From positions 1 to 27,205 of the forward strand of contig JAMOTN010000016.1 of assembly GCA_027062325.1 (NCBI GenBank): a stretch of 27,205 bases of DNA. Reading direction: 5' to 3'. The stretch is from a bacterium. Lineage in GTDB: Bacteria > JAMOTN01. The translations under genes were made by a program, and so were the position numbers. The notes beneath the pieces were generated by a model. That model did not search any database. It was not told the origin of the DNA and was given only the letters and a program-made list of their open reading frames with translations. The first letter of the stretch is position 1. The number at the start of each line of letters is the position of its first letter. Shown piece by piece: positions 16,775 to 24,600 of this stretch.

Positions 16775-17350
16775 TTAACGGAGATTAAACCAACAAATTG
16801 TATAATCAAAAACCTTTGTCAACGTTGGATCAAGCCTTCCATCTAAATCAAATGCTCCAGGTCTAAAACTAGATCTATCTTTAATCCAAAAGCCAGCTCC
16901 TCTTATTTTGAACACTGCCCCATCATCTCTTTCATAAGTAAACTCTAAAACCTTTGGAGTTCCAGAAGCCGTCAAATTTGAATAATCAGGTATTTTTAGA
17001 TGCTCTATCTTTCTTCTAGCCCTTATCTGAATTAGGTAGAAAGCTTGACGTTGATTATTGTTGTAAAAATCTCGTCCCACAACAAAATATCCCGGATTAT
17101 TGCGAGCAAGACTAAACACTCGACGCCGGAAGTTTTCGTCATTTTTTAACTGTGCCAGAATAACTCCCATACGGGTATTCAGCTCATCATACAACTTGCT
17201 TAATACCTTTATTCTATACTGCTGGCTTCTACTACTGGTTAAAAATACAGCCATTGAAGTAGCTATTATTCCTATAACTGCAACTGCAATGACAATCTCT
17301 GTCAAAGTTACCGCCTTTTCTCTTAAAACCCTTTTTCTTAAACTCCCCAA
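16775..17350 (-). CDS. Type IV minor prepilin-like protein
   Basis: A 191-residue protein with leader MGSLRKRVLREKA and then VTLTEIVIAVAVIGIIATSM: Glu at mature position 5, Ala at -1 and Val instead of Phe at +1. The globular part holds ARNNPGYFVVGRDF, a short basic RARRKIEH segment and a beta-rich C-terminus ending TICWFNLR. It starts with TTG at 17350, 7 bases after a GGGGGAG site (17364-17358); the ATG nearby at 17357 is in another frame. It is the first of the three-gene minor-pilin cluster and comes 61 bp after metH in the same direction. Probably a GspH/GspI/PilV-like tip subunit; the subtype is not certain. Confidence 0.8.
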   Translation of the reverse strand: MGSLRKRVLREKAVTLTEIVIAVAVIGIIATSMAVFLTSSRSQQYRIKVLSKLYDELNTRMGVILAQLKNDENFRRRVFSLARNNPGYFVVGRDFYNNNQRQAFYLIQIRARRKIEHLKIPDYSNLTASGTPKVLEFTYERDDGAVFKIRGAGFWIKDRSSFRPGAFDLDGRLDPTLTKVFDYTICWFNLR

Positions 17351-17411
17351 CTCTCATCTCCCCCTTAACCCAAGCATGCACCTCTATTATCTTTGACGCA
17401 CCAAAACCACA

Positions 17412-19853
17412 TTAGCTCGCAAACCACTCATCAAGCAACTTTGCAGCATCCACCGCTGTCTCTGTCCAGTAAGCACCTATTTTTTTAGCAAAAGCTTTAC
17501 TAACCACTGCCCCTCCTACCATAATCTTTCCGTTAAAGGCTGCTTTTTTCAATTCTTCGACAGTCTTTCTCATCGCAGGTAAAGTTGTCGTCATTAAAGC
17601 ACTCAACATTACAACATCAGGCTTCAGTTCTTCAACAGCCTTCAAAAAATTCTCAACAGGTACCGCCTTTCCTAAATCGTGAACCTCATATCCAAAGCTT
17701 CTGACAACTGCAGCAACTAAATTTTTTCCTATGTCGTGTGCATCTCCCTCAACAGTTCCTATAACAACCCGCGCTTTTGCTATTGAATCTTCAGAATCTA
17801 TGTTTTCCTCAACCATTTTCATCAACTTTTCCATAACACGTGCAGAAGCAACAAGCTGAGGCAAAAAGTAGATTCCCTTATCATACAACTCACCAACTCT
17901 CACTATACCCGGAATAAGATGTTCGTTCACTATTTCCATTATTCTCTTATTTTTCTCCTCACCCTTGTATCCTCTAATCTTGACAAGCAACTCTTCAAGT
18001 AATTTCTTAGCACTCTCAAAATCTGCATCAACAATTTTCTTTGCCAATTCACTTATCTTACCGTATCTATCATCTTCTCTTTTCTGGGATCTTTCAACTT
18101 TTACCTCAACACCAACTCCCAAATTTTTAAACTTCTCTATCCTACCAAGCTGTAGTTTTTTCAAAGCATAATGAGTTTCTCTAACTTGCCACAACATCAA
18201 ATCCTTGGGATTAACTATTGCTGCATCTAACCACGGTATCAACATTGAAAATGCATACGAATTTACCACTTTTCTAACAGGAAGCCCATGAGAAAAATTT
18301 GACAAGCCAACAACAGTCTTCCAACCAAATTCTTTGTACTTTTGCGCAACTCTAACAGCCCTTTCAATAGAGGAGACAGCTAGAGGAAAGGCTAATATGT
18401 CAACGTAAATTCTCTCAGTCGGCACTCCCCAATTGCGAATTCTACCAACAAGCTCAAGAGCAAATCTTATCTGCTCACTCTCATTTTCTGGAACCTTTTT
18501 TCCGACGGGAAGTGCTATTACAAAGGAAGAGTGCAGAGCTATCTTTTTCATTAACTCTTCATCATTTACTCTTTCCATATCCACAGAGTTGATAAAAGCT
18601 ATTGCATCAACCTCTTCAATTGCCCTACTCAAAGCAGATGACGAAGATGAATCGGGCATAACCACGCAGGAAGTTGATCCCTGAACCACTCTTATTGCCT
18701 CAACAAGTAACTCTCTTTCTCTCTCTTCATCATCTGTAAACCCAGCATTTACATCAAGAACGTGAGCTCCTTCCTTTTCCTGATTTACCGCCATTTTCCT
18801 TATCAAATCCAAATTTCCACTCTCATAACTCTCTTTCAGCTTTTTCTTCCTAGTTGGATTAATTCTTTCTCCAATAAACAAACACTCATCTAAGAAAAAA
18901 ACTTTACTTCTACTTGTTATAGCTCTAGCAAACTTTTGCGGGAGCTTAACTCTTCTTTTTACCAACCTATTTCTCATTGCCGCTATATGCTCTGGAGTAG
19001 AACCGCAACATCCTCCAACAAACATTGCGCCCTTACTTGAAGCATACTGGGCAAATTCTGCCATCTCCTCAGGAGTAGCATCGTAAACAGTCCTTCCTTC
19101 AACGTAGCGCGCCACCCCAGCGTTAGGTTGGATTGAAACTGGCAACACCATTTCCGCCAAGTACTCATCCAAAACCTTCTTCATCTTATCAGGTCCAACA
19201 GAACAGTTCGCACCAACTGCAAAAGCACCAAGATGATAAAACGTATGAGCACAAACTCTGGGATCTGAACCCGTAAGAGTGTATCCTGCCTCATCAAATG
19301 TAAACTGAGCAATGAAAGGGATTCCAACCATTTTGGCAGCAATTGCCGCAGCTTTAGCCTCTTGAAGATCCATCATAGTTTCTATCAAGACAAAATCTGC
19401 TCCAGCCCGGGCTAAATAACTAATCTGTTCGTAAAAAATATTCACCGCTTCTGAAAATTCAAGCAATCCTTCTGGTTTAATAAGAGCTCCTGTTGGTCCA
19501 ACACTTCCTGCAACATATTTTGCACCACTTCTCCTTGCTGCCTTAACAGCATTGTGTATTATTTTCTCCTGTTCATCATACAATCCAAATTGTTTGAGTT
19601 TGAAAGCATTGGCTCCAAAAGTATTGGTTTCAACTATTTCAGCTCCAGCCTCCACAAACATCTTATGCACTTTTTCAACTATATCCAGCGCCTCTAAATT
19701 TGCCTTCTCCGGCAACTCTGTATAACCAAGCTTCATCAAATTTGTCCCCATTGCACCATCAAAGAGAACAACACTACCTTTTTCTATAAGTTCCTTTACT
19801 TTAGAATTCAAAATAGTATGTTCAAACGGATACTCTCCTAAAATCACCACCAT
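17412..19853 (-). CDS. metH: Cobalamin-dependent methionine synthase without reactivation domain
   Basis: MetH transfers a methyl group from 5-methyltetrahydrofolate through cobalamin to homocysteine. Domains in order: homocysteine-binding barrel (~25-305) beginning VLFDGAMGTNL, with zinc cysteines in GANCSVGP and GGCCGSTPEHI; pterin-binding barrel (~320-570) with FIGERINPTRKKKL and VLDVNAGFTDDE; cobalamin cap (~605-690); and Rossmann cobalamin domain (~695-813) with GDAHDIGKNLV, the D-x-H-x2-G motif whose His ligates cobalt. The ~330-residue AdoMet reactivation domain is absent. The start is ambiguous: GTG 19856, ATG 19853, GTG 19850 and GTG 19847 are all in frame, and GTG 19847 is spaced best (8 bases) from AGAGG. 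Confidence 0.95.
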   Translation of the reverse strand: MVVILGEYPFEHTILNSKVKELIEKGSVVLFDGAMGTNLMKLGYTELPEKANLEALDIVEKVHKMFVEAGAEIVETNTFGANAFKLKQFGLYDEQEKIIHNAVKAARRSGAKYVAGSVGPTGALIKPEGLLEFSEAVNIFYEQISYLARAGADFVLIETMMDLQEAKAAAIAAKMVGIPFIAQFTFDEAGYTLTGSDPRVCAHTFYHLGAFAVGANCSVGPDKMKKVLDEYLAEMVLPVSIQPNAGVARYVEGRTVYDATPEEMAEFAQYASSKGAMFVGGCCGSTPEHIAAMRNRLVKRRVKLPQKFARAITSRSKVFFLDECLFIGERINPTRKKKLKESYESGNLDLIRKMAVNQEKEGAHVLDVNAGFTDDEERERELLVEAIRVVQGSTSCVVMPDSSSSSALSRAIEEVDAIAFINSVDMERVNDEELMKKIALHSSFVIALPVGKKVPENESEQIRFALELVGRIRNWGVPTERIYVDILAFPLAVSSIERAVRVAQKYKEFGWKTVVGLSNFSHGLPVRKVVNSYAFSMLIPWLDAAIVNPKDLMLWQVRETHYALKKLQLGRIEKFKNLGVGVEVKVERSQKREDDRYGKISELAKKIVDADFESAKKLLEELLVKIRGYKGEEKNKRIMEIVNEHLIPGIVRVGELYDKGIYFLPQLVASARVMEKLMKMVEENIDSEDSIAKARVVIGTVEGDAHDIGKNLVAAVVRSFGYEVHDLGKAVPVENFLKAVEELKPDVVMLSALMTTTLPAMRKTVEELKKAAFNGKIMVGGAVVSKAFAKKIGAYWTETAVDAAKLLDEWFAS

Positions 19854-20008
19854 CACCTCTTGGAAAAATTCTTACAATCATTAGTTTACCAAATGATTCC
19901 TAAACTTTAGTAAAATCTTTAACATATTTTTCTGTATTTAGCGAACTTTTAATAGTTTATTAATGAAACTTTAATTAGCTATAAAACCTTGAAAAACCCG
20001 ATAAACTC

Positions 20009-20038
20009 TTGACAGGCAACCAGTTATCCTTTAATAAT
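20009..20038 (+). promoter_or_regulatory. Strong sigma70-type promoter of the HU gene
   Basis: A perfect TTGACA at 20009-20014 is followed after 18 bases by AATAAT (20033-20038); TTTAAT at 20030-20035 is an alternative -10 with a shorter spacer. It sits in the divergent region between metH and the HU gene and would give a leader of about 60 bases ending in a GGGAGGTG ribosome-binding site. Confidence 0.7.
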
Positions 20039-20105
20039 AAAATCAGAACTAAGATAAGCCATTTAAATTTCGAAATTTTCACATTTTTTAGGGAGGTGTA
20101 TCAGA

Positions 20106-20381
20106 ATGAACAAAAATGAATTGATCAAAGAGTTGGCCGCAAGAACAAATCTTACTCAGAAAGAGGCAAAGGCTTTCTTGGATGCTTTCTGCGAAATAAT
20201 CACGGAAGCTCTCGCAAAAGGTGACAAAGTGGCAATCATGAATTTCGGTACTTGGGAAGTCAGAGAAAGAGCAGAGAGAAAGGGTAGAAATCCAAGAACT
20301 AAAGAGGAAATTATCATTCCTGCAACAAAAGTTCCTCGCTTCTCTCCAGGTAAGATGCTCAAAGAAGCAGTTAAGAAGTAA
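20106..20381 (+). CDS. hup: DNA-binding protein HU
   Basis: A nucleoid-associated histone-like protein that binds DNA as a dimer and bends it. It has 91 residues and follows the family throughout: MNKNELIKELAARTNLTQKE, FGTWEVRERAERKGRNPRT, and PATKVPRFSPGKMLKEAV, with the DNA-intercalating proline in GRNPRT. GGGAGGTG at 20091-20098 is well spaced to ATG 20106. It has its own strong promoter and a strong terminator and is therefore probably monocistronic. Its coding strand is G-rich compared with nearby + strand genes, as in rplS, which fits high expression. Location next to metH recalls Thermotoga. Confidence 0.98.
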   Translation: MNKNELIKELAARTNLTQKEAKAFLDAFCEIITEALAKGDKVAIMNFGTWEVRERAERKGRNPRTKEEIIIPATKVPRFSPGKMLKEAVKK

Positions 20382-20384
20382 AGA

Positions 20385-20429
20385 AAAATAAAGAAGGTCA
20401 CCTCATAAAGAGGTGGCCTTCTTTATTTT
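20385..20429 (+). terminator. Very strong bidirectional-type hairpin terminator after HU
   Basis: Arms 20385-20404 and 20410-20429 pair over 20 bp with a single G-U pair and enclose the loop ATAAA. The left arm begins AAAATAAAG and the right arm ends CTTTATTTT, so the U-run forms part of the stem on either strand. The stop codon of HU is only a few bases upstream. The tolC ribosome-binding site (GGAGG, 20432-20436) begins just after the hairpin, so any transcript of tolC from the HU promoter must read through it. Confidence 0.93.
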
Positions 20430-20442
20430 ATGGAGGTTGTTA

Positions 20443-21672
20443 ATGACTATAAGTAGATGCTTCTTTATTTTTCTTGTGTTAACAATTACTACTTGTTATG
20501 GAAAAAACCTACCTCATATTTTAAAACAGTTGAAAAATTTGGAGGATTATCAAGCCTCAATCAAAAGCTACCAGGCTTCAAAGAAAGAATTGGATAAAAT
20601 TTTTAAAAATCTGTCAGTCACTCCTTCTGTAAAATACGACTTGGACAACAAAGCTTGGTCTTTAAATACTTATATAAGTTGGCCTTTATCATCTTCTGAT
20701 TTGATAAACAAAAAAATAAAACAGGAAAATGTAAAATTAGCAAAGCTAAAAATGGACAGTATTTTAAAAGAAAACTTGAAGTCTCTACTTAAGCTTGCAG
20801 CTCATCTTGCACTCCTAGAAAATGAGACACTCCCTTTAAAAGAAGATATAAAACTTGCAAAACTTTTAAAAAAGGAAATTTTAACAAAGCTAAAATTAAA
20901 GTCTGCATCAAAATTTGAGCTTTCTAAAGTTGATCTGGATATACTAAACTCTGAAGAAAAACTGCTAAACACTAAAGAGGCAATCACTCAAAATGTTCTA
21001 GAGCAATTTTTTCTGACAAAATCCTCTTATACTCTTCAAACAAAAGAATACATTTTAAAAACTGTTCACTCCACAACTGAAAAGGGAATAATTAATACAA
21101 TATTTCATCCATCAACTCCTGAAAATATTCTTCAAAGTGTTCTTCAAAGAAAAATTTATATTTTACAGTCAAGCCAACTCAAAAAAATGGATCTATCATC
21201 AACCTTTTCATTCACCCGATCAAAGGGAAAATTTTTCAAATCACGTGCTTTGTCAGTTTCATACCCATGGCTTCAATCAAATTCATACACTTCTAAATCA
21301 TTGATATTTGAATCAGAATATTACAGATTGTACACCAATTACCAAAAACAAAAGTTAATTACACTTTCAAAAAAATTACTTTCAAAATTCAAAACACAGC
21401 TCAAACTTTATTCAATTGCAAAACAAAGGGTGGAAAAATCACAGGTAGTATTTGAAAAAGCTAAAATTCTTTACAGAACTGGAAAGTTATCCATACAAGA
21501 TCTACTGCGAGAAAAATTGAACTTACTCAATTACAAACTCAAAGCCAAAGAAGCTCTTTACAATATTCAAATAACACTAATTGAAGCAATTTTCGAACTT
21601 CATCCACTTAAAGAGGTGGTCAAGCTTGTTGATAAAATTTTCTCAATTAAATTTAGAACCACTAAGATTTAA
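20443..21672 (+). CDS. TolC-family outer-membrane efflux protein
   Basis: A 409-residue protein with an N-terminal signal peptide (~1-20: basic start, then FFIFLVLTITTCYG). The mature part is long amphipathic helices with strand segments between, as in the TolC/OEP fold: an early NTYISWPLSSSDLINKKIKQ strand-to-helix turn, its second-half counterpart LSVSYPWLQSNSYTSKSLIF, and the C-terminal AKILYRTGKLSIQDLLREKL, a family-typical motif (ArxLYxtGxxsxlDlL). The ATG at 20443 is set by a GGAGG site six bases upstream, just after the HU terminator. It overlaps the membrane-fusion gene by 47 bp. It would form the outer-membrane exit duct. The sequence is lysine-rich and divergent. No inner-membrane pump gene lies beside it in the window. 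Confidence 0.82.
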   Translation: MTISRCFFIFLVLTITTCYGKNLPHILKQLKNLEDYQASIKSYQASKKELDKIFKNLSVTPSVKYDLDNKAWSLNTYISWPLSSSDLINKKIKQENVKLAKLKMDSILKENLKSLLKLAAHLALLENETLPLKEDIKLAKLLKKEILTKLKLKSASKFELSKVDLDILNSEEKLLNTKEAITQNVLEQFFLTKSSYTLQTKEYILKTVHSTTEKGIINTIFHPSTPENILQSVLQRKIYILQSSQLKKMDLSSTFSFTRSKGKFFKSRALSVSYPWLQSNSYTSKSLIFESEYYRLYTNYQKQKLITLSKKLLSKFKTQLKLYSIAKQRVEKSQVVFEKAKILYRTGKLSIQDLLREKLNLLNYKLKAKEALYNIQITLIEAIFELHPLKEVVKLVDKIFSIKFRTTKI

Positions 21673-22864
21673 AATTACAAAACTTATAATCCTATTACTC
21701 TTAACTCTAACTATCCAAACTATTTCGGCAGAGAATATATACGTTGTAAAATACGGCTCAATTAAAAAAGTTGTCAAACTCTCAGGAACAATCGAACCAC
21801 GCTATGAAGTAGTGTTAGTTGCTCGTTCCGCAGGTGAAGTAAAAAGTTTTCCAAAAGAAGAGGGAGACTTCGTAAAAGCAGGAGAGTTACTCTGCCTTAT
21901 AGATGATAAGATCCCCATGACAAAACTCAAACAGCTGTATAGAACCCTTGAAAAAGCAAAACTTCAAATTGAGATAAACAATGTGAAGCTCAAGCGCTTA
22001 AAAAGAGATCTGAACCGCGCCAAAGTTTTGGCAGCAAAAAACCTATCTAGCAAAGAAGAGGTATTAACATTAGAAGAAAACATAGAGGAACTTAAACTTC
22101 AAAATTCAATTCAAGCCACCTATATAAAAGAAATTATGGCACAAATCGAAGAAGCAAGTGAAGAGCTTTCTTATTGCAAAGTCTATGCTCCAATAGACGG
22201 CTACATAGCAAAAAAATTCGTCGAGAAAGGAACCGCTGTTTCCGGAGTTAAAACCTCAGCCGGCGGTAGCAAATTAGCTCTAATTGTTAGTAATACCTTT
22301 ATGGTTAAGGCATGGGCCCAAGAACAAGATGTGTTGTTCATAAAACCAGGCATGACTGCAGATGTTATTCTTCCCAACCAAACACGCATTAAGGGAACCG
22401 TTAAAAAAGTTTTAAACTATGGACTAAGGCGAGACTGGGACGCTGTAGCAAACGGTAATTACTTTCCTATAATTATAGAAGCAAAACACCTTCCCTATTT
22501 TACAGGTCTTGGAGTAGCAGTAGAGATAGTTGTTCAAAGAAATGATCAGGCTTTAGTAATCCCACGTTCTTTTCTAATAACCGAACCCTCAAAAGAGGGC
22601 GTAAAGTTTTTTGTCTTGAAGAAAACAATATCCTCTCAAGACACCAACGACTCAACTTCCAAACCACAAACCAAAAATTTGGTAAAAACTCCTGTAAAAG
22701 TAGGTATCGTATCAAACTGGAATGTAGAAATCAAAAGCGGCCTTACCGAAGGCGATACGATAGTAATGCCCACTTTATCAAAAGAGTTATTGGAAAAACT
22801 CAAAAAACGTAAAATTAAATTACCTTCCCTCAAGAGGAAGAAAAACAGCAACTCCAGCCTTTAA
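21626..22864 (+). CDS. Periplasmic membrane-fusion (adaptor) protein, MacA/HlyD type
   Basis: Adaptor that links an inner-membrane pump to TolC. A signal or anchor helix (~15-32, ITKLIILLLLTLTIQTIS) precedes the lipoyl/barrel-sandwich half GSIKKVVKLSGTIEPRYEVV and RSAGEVKSFPKEEGDFVKAG. A coiled-coil hairpin (~100-175) follows, then the second lipoyl half YAPIDGYIAKKFVEKGTAVS and beta-barrel parts (VIPRSFLI). An Asp/Ser/Thr/Lys-rich stretch (~340-350) interrupts the C-terminal barrel. It has about 412 residues. TTG 21626 lies 7-8 bases after AGAGGTGG, inside the end of tolC, so translation is probably coupled. The 3' end overlaps the convergent pilin gene by 45 bp. Its pump, ABC or RND, cannot be told. 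Confidence 0.88.
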   Translation: MLIKFSQLNLEPLRFKITKLIILLLLTLTIQTISAENIYVVKYGSIKKVVKLSGTIEPRYEVVLVARSAGEVKSFPKEEGDFVKAGELLCLIDDKIPMTKLKQLYRTLEKAKLQIEINNVKLKRLKRDLNRAKVLAAKNLSSKEEVLTLEENIEELKLQNSIQATYIKEIMAQIEEASEELSYCKVYAPIDGYIAKKFVEKGTAVSGVKTSAGGSKLALIVSNTFMVKAWAQEQDVLFIKPGMTADVILPNQTRIKGTVKKVLNYGLRRDWDAVANGNYFPIIIEAKHLPYFTGLGVAVEIVVQRNDQALVIPRSFLITEPSKEGVKFFVLKKTISSQDTNDSTSKPQTKNLVKTPVKVGIVSNWNVEIKSGLTEGDTIVMPTLSKELLEKLKKRKIKLPSLKRKKNSNSSL

Positions 22865-23293
22865 TTTACCTATCTCTACCCGCACCAACACAACGTGTGG
22901 CAAACTTGAACGCTTAAAAAACACGTTAGCTCTCGATCGTGTCAGAAAATAGTCCTTTACCATTTTATCCCCACAGTATTCTCTTACATAAATCCGTCCA
23001 TTCTTAGCATGCTGACCTACAGTAAACTTTTTACCTCCAAGTTCAAATTCTGCAAAATTCGACTCATCCTCAAACCGCACTACACTCGCAAACTTCAATT
23101 TGCTAAACACAAACTGCATAACCTTCCACACATCAGACTGTTCAGAAACCCGTGGAAATTTCATCATCACAGCTATCATTTGAAAGAGTACTCCAAATAC
23201 AGCAATCACTATCAAAACCTCAACCACACTGAACGAGCACAAAGCATTTTCCCTTAAATACTGGCTAAAATTAGGCCGCCTTAACTTCACCAA
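22820..23293 (-). CDS. GspH-like minor pseudopilin
   Basis: A 157-residue prepilin-like protein with a long leader (~20 residues, ending ENALCS) followed by FSVVEVLIVIAVFGVLFQMI: Glu at mature position 5 and Ser instead of Gly at -1. The globular part has beta-rich segments (FAEFELGGKKFTVGQ, VVLVRVEIGKLKAGVAVFLP) of the kind seen in GspH/FimT-type minor pseudopilins. Its TTG start at 23293 follows TGGAGTGG. It is the last gene of the minus-strand operon and its final 45 bp lie antiparallel to the end of the membrane-fusion gene. The pilin-type N-terminus is clear; the GspH subtype is a guess from size and position. Confidence 0.75.
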   Translation of the reverse strand: MVKLRRPNFSQYLRENALCSFSVVEVLIVIAVFGVLFQMIAVMMKFPRVSEQSDVWKVMQFVFSKLKFASVVRFEDESNFAEFELGGKKFTVGQHAKNGRIYVREYCGDKMVKDYFLTRSRANVFFKRSSLPHVVLVRVEIGKLKAGVAVFLPLEGR

Positions 23294-23342
23294 TTACCAC
23301 TCCACACAATTTACAACACCCATAGTTACCAATCTTCTTCAT
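23271..23342 (-). CDS. Possible 23-residue cysteine-rich small protein or translational leader
   Basis: A short ORF, ATG at 23342 to TAA at 23271, follows a TAGGAG ribosome-binding site five bases upstream. The peptide reads MKKIGNYGCCKLCGVVIGEV plus KAA, with a CCxxC group. It fills most of the 91-base gap between two pseudopilin genes and overlaps the start of the last one (23293) in another frame. It may be a real microprotein or a leader that couples translation to the pilin gene. No homology can be assigned by eye and it could be chance. Confidence 0.3.
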   Translation of the reverse strand: MKKIGNYGCCKLCGVVIGEVKAA

Positions 23343-23384
23343 CAATCTCCTAAATTTCACTTAAAGCACATTACTCAAGTCATT

Positions 23385-23732
23385 CTAGTGAAGCTCTACT
23401 CCAAAAAATTCCTTAATCACACAACCTTTTCCAACACACACCTTTACAAAAGTTCTACTTGAACCTGTTTTAAATTCAGCTTTAAACTTCTTATCCTTGT
23501 AATTCAAAAACTTAATATCGTCGTACGAAAGCACATCCGAAATTTTACCACTTTTCTTGAAATTCGAAGTAGCAGTAAAACTTTCCAACACAGATATTGC
23601 ATATAAAGTATCAAGTTGTCCTGCCAAACTTATGCCGGGATGCAACAAGAACACCAAGCTGGAAAGAATCAACAGTGCCACAACAACTTCTGTCAAGGTA
23701 AAAGCTCTTAAAGCAGAAAACTTCAATTTCAA
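23385..23732 (-). CDS. GspI-like minor pseudopilin
   Basis: A prepilin-like protein with a short basic leader ending SALRA, then FTLTEVVVALLILSSLVFLL: Glu at mature position 5 and Ala at -1. The rest is short and beta-rich with two cysteines close together (VCVGKGCVI). LDTLYAISVLESFTATSNF after the helix recalls the GspI/PilV pattern. The frame is open back to a TTG at 23771 that overlaps the previous stop, which would give a 128-residue form. A GGAGAGG site points instead to TTG 23732 (8-base spacing) and a leader of ten residues, normal for the family. It lies directly after the CoaE-like gene in the same operon. Confidence 0.78.
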   Translation of the reverse strand: MKLKFSALRAFTLTEVVVALLILSSLVFLLHPGISLAGQLDTLYAISVLESFTATSNFKKSGKISDVLSYDDIKFLNYKDKKFKAEFKTGSSRTFVKVCVGKGCVIKEFFGVELH

Positions 23733-23767
23733 CCTCACAACCTCTCCCCATTTTTTAAATTCACTTT

Positions 23768-24586
23768 TCAAATCTCAGTCCTCAACAAATTCAACAAACT
23801 AAATGCCCACTCTGCAGCTTGCAAACTGTTGCTGCTATCAATTAAAAACACATTTTTAGAATTAACAACTTTATTTTCAAATTCCCCTCTCTGAACTTGA
23901 AGTCGATCAAGCCAGTTACCAATATCTCTCTTTTCCAAACGCAACACCTGTTCTCTTCCATCAACAACTGCAAAGAAAAGTAGATCAAAAATCTCCGCAA
24001 AATCCACCGTTCTATAACCATCAACAATTACATAGACAGAAAGCCCTTCTCCACATCCCTCGATTTTTGTCGGATAAAGTTGCAAAAACTCAAACTTATC
24101 TACAATAGCATCAACCTCTTTAGAATTAAGAGAATTCTTGAGCAAATAACGAGCCAATTCATCTACTTCTAACTTATTATCATTTATTAGGACATCTATC
24201 TTTCTCAAGGCTTTAAACAACCTTTCAAAGTATGGATCAAATATTGCATTCAACTTCTGCAAGTTATCTAATTCCGCTCTAGAAATACGTGCAGTACGCC
24301 CTCCAGAAGAAAACACAACACGGGCTATCTCTTTTCTTTTGCACGTACCAAAAGTTTTTAAAAGAGCCTCCTTTACCTTTTGAAAATCATAAAGAGCATG
24401 GGCAAATTTATCCAAATCCAAAACCAAAGCCAGACTACTAAGAATGCTCTTTTCAATCCGTCTTGCCAAGCAATCAATCAATGTAGTCTTCCCTGCCCCT
24501 GTCAATCCTGAAAAACCCATAAAAACAATTTTAGATCTCTTATCACGCATTTTAACCGCACACCTGACCTTCAATGTCTTCAACAC
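23768..24586 (-). CDS. Divergent CoaE-like P-loop kinase with an internal insertion
   Basis: It resembles dephospho-CoA kinase, the last step of CoA synthesis, but with clear changes. Seen: Walker A GLTGAGKTT (~27-35), LVLDLDKFAHALY (~54-66) like the family's vIDaDkiaHely, IARVVFSS and LQKLNAIFDPYF (~109-120) like lnaIlHP, and VLRLEKRDIGNWLDRLQVQR (~213-232) like the lid RxxRdg-xxeea-xRixaQ. The family's invariant His in 'HP' is Asp here. About 50 extra residues (~128-180) separate the two halves, giving 272 residues instead of about 200. Possible starts are GTG 24586 and ATG 24550. It lies between pseudopilin genes, 14 bp after one stop and next to another start. It may be the cell's CoaE or a kinase adapted to the pilin system. 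Confidence 0.6.
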   Translation of the reverse strand: MLKTLKVRCAVKMRDKRSKIVFMGFSGLTGAGKTTLIDCLARRIEKSILSSLALVLDLDKFAHALYDFQKVKEALLKTFGTCKRKEIARVVFSSGGRTARISRAELDNLQKLNAIFDPYFERLFKALRKIDVLINDNKLEVDELARYLLKNSLNSKEVDAIVDKFEFLQLYPTKIEGCGEGLSVYVIVDGYRTVDFAEIFDLLFFAVVDGREQVLRLEKRDIGNWLDRLQVQRGEFENKVVNSKNVFLIDSSNSLQAAEWAFSLLNLLRTEI

Positions 24587-24600
24587 TCAACCTTTAAAAT

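Noticed and set aside
19857-20000. Promoter for metH on the minus strand
   Set aside because: Several TAAACT/TAAAGA-like words occur, but none has a convincing -35 at 16-18 bases.
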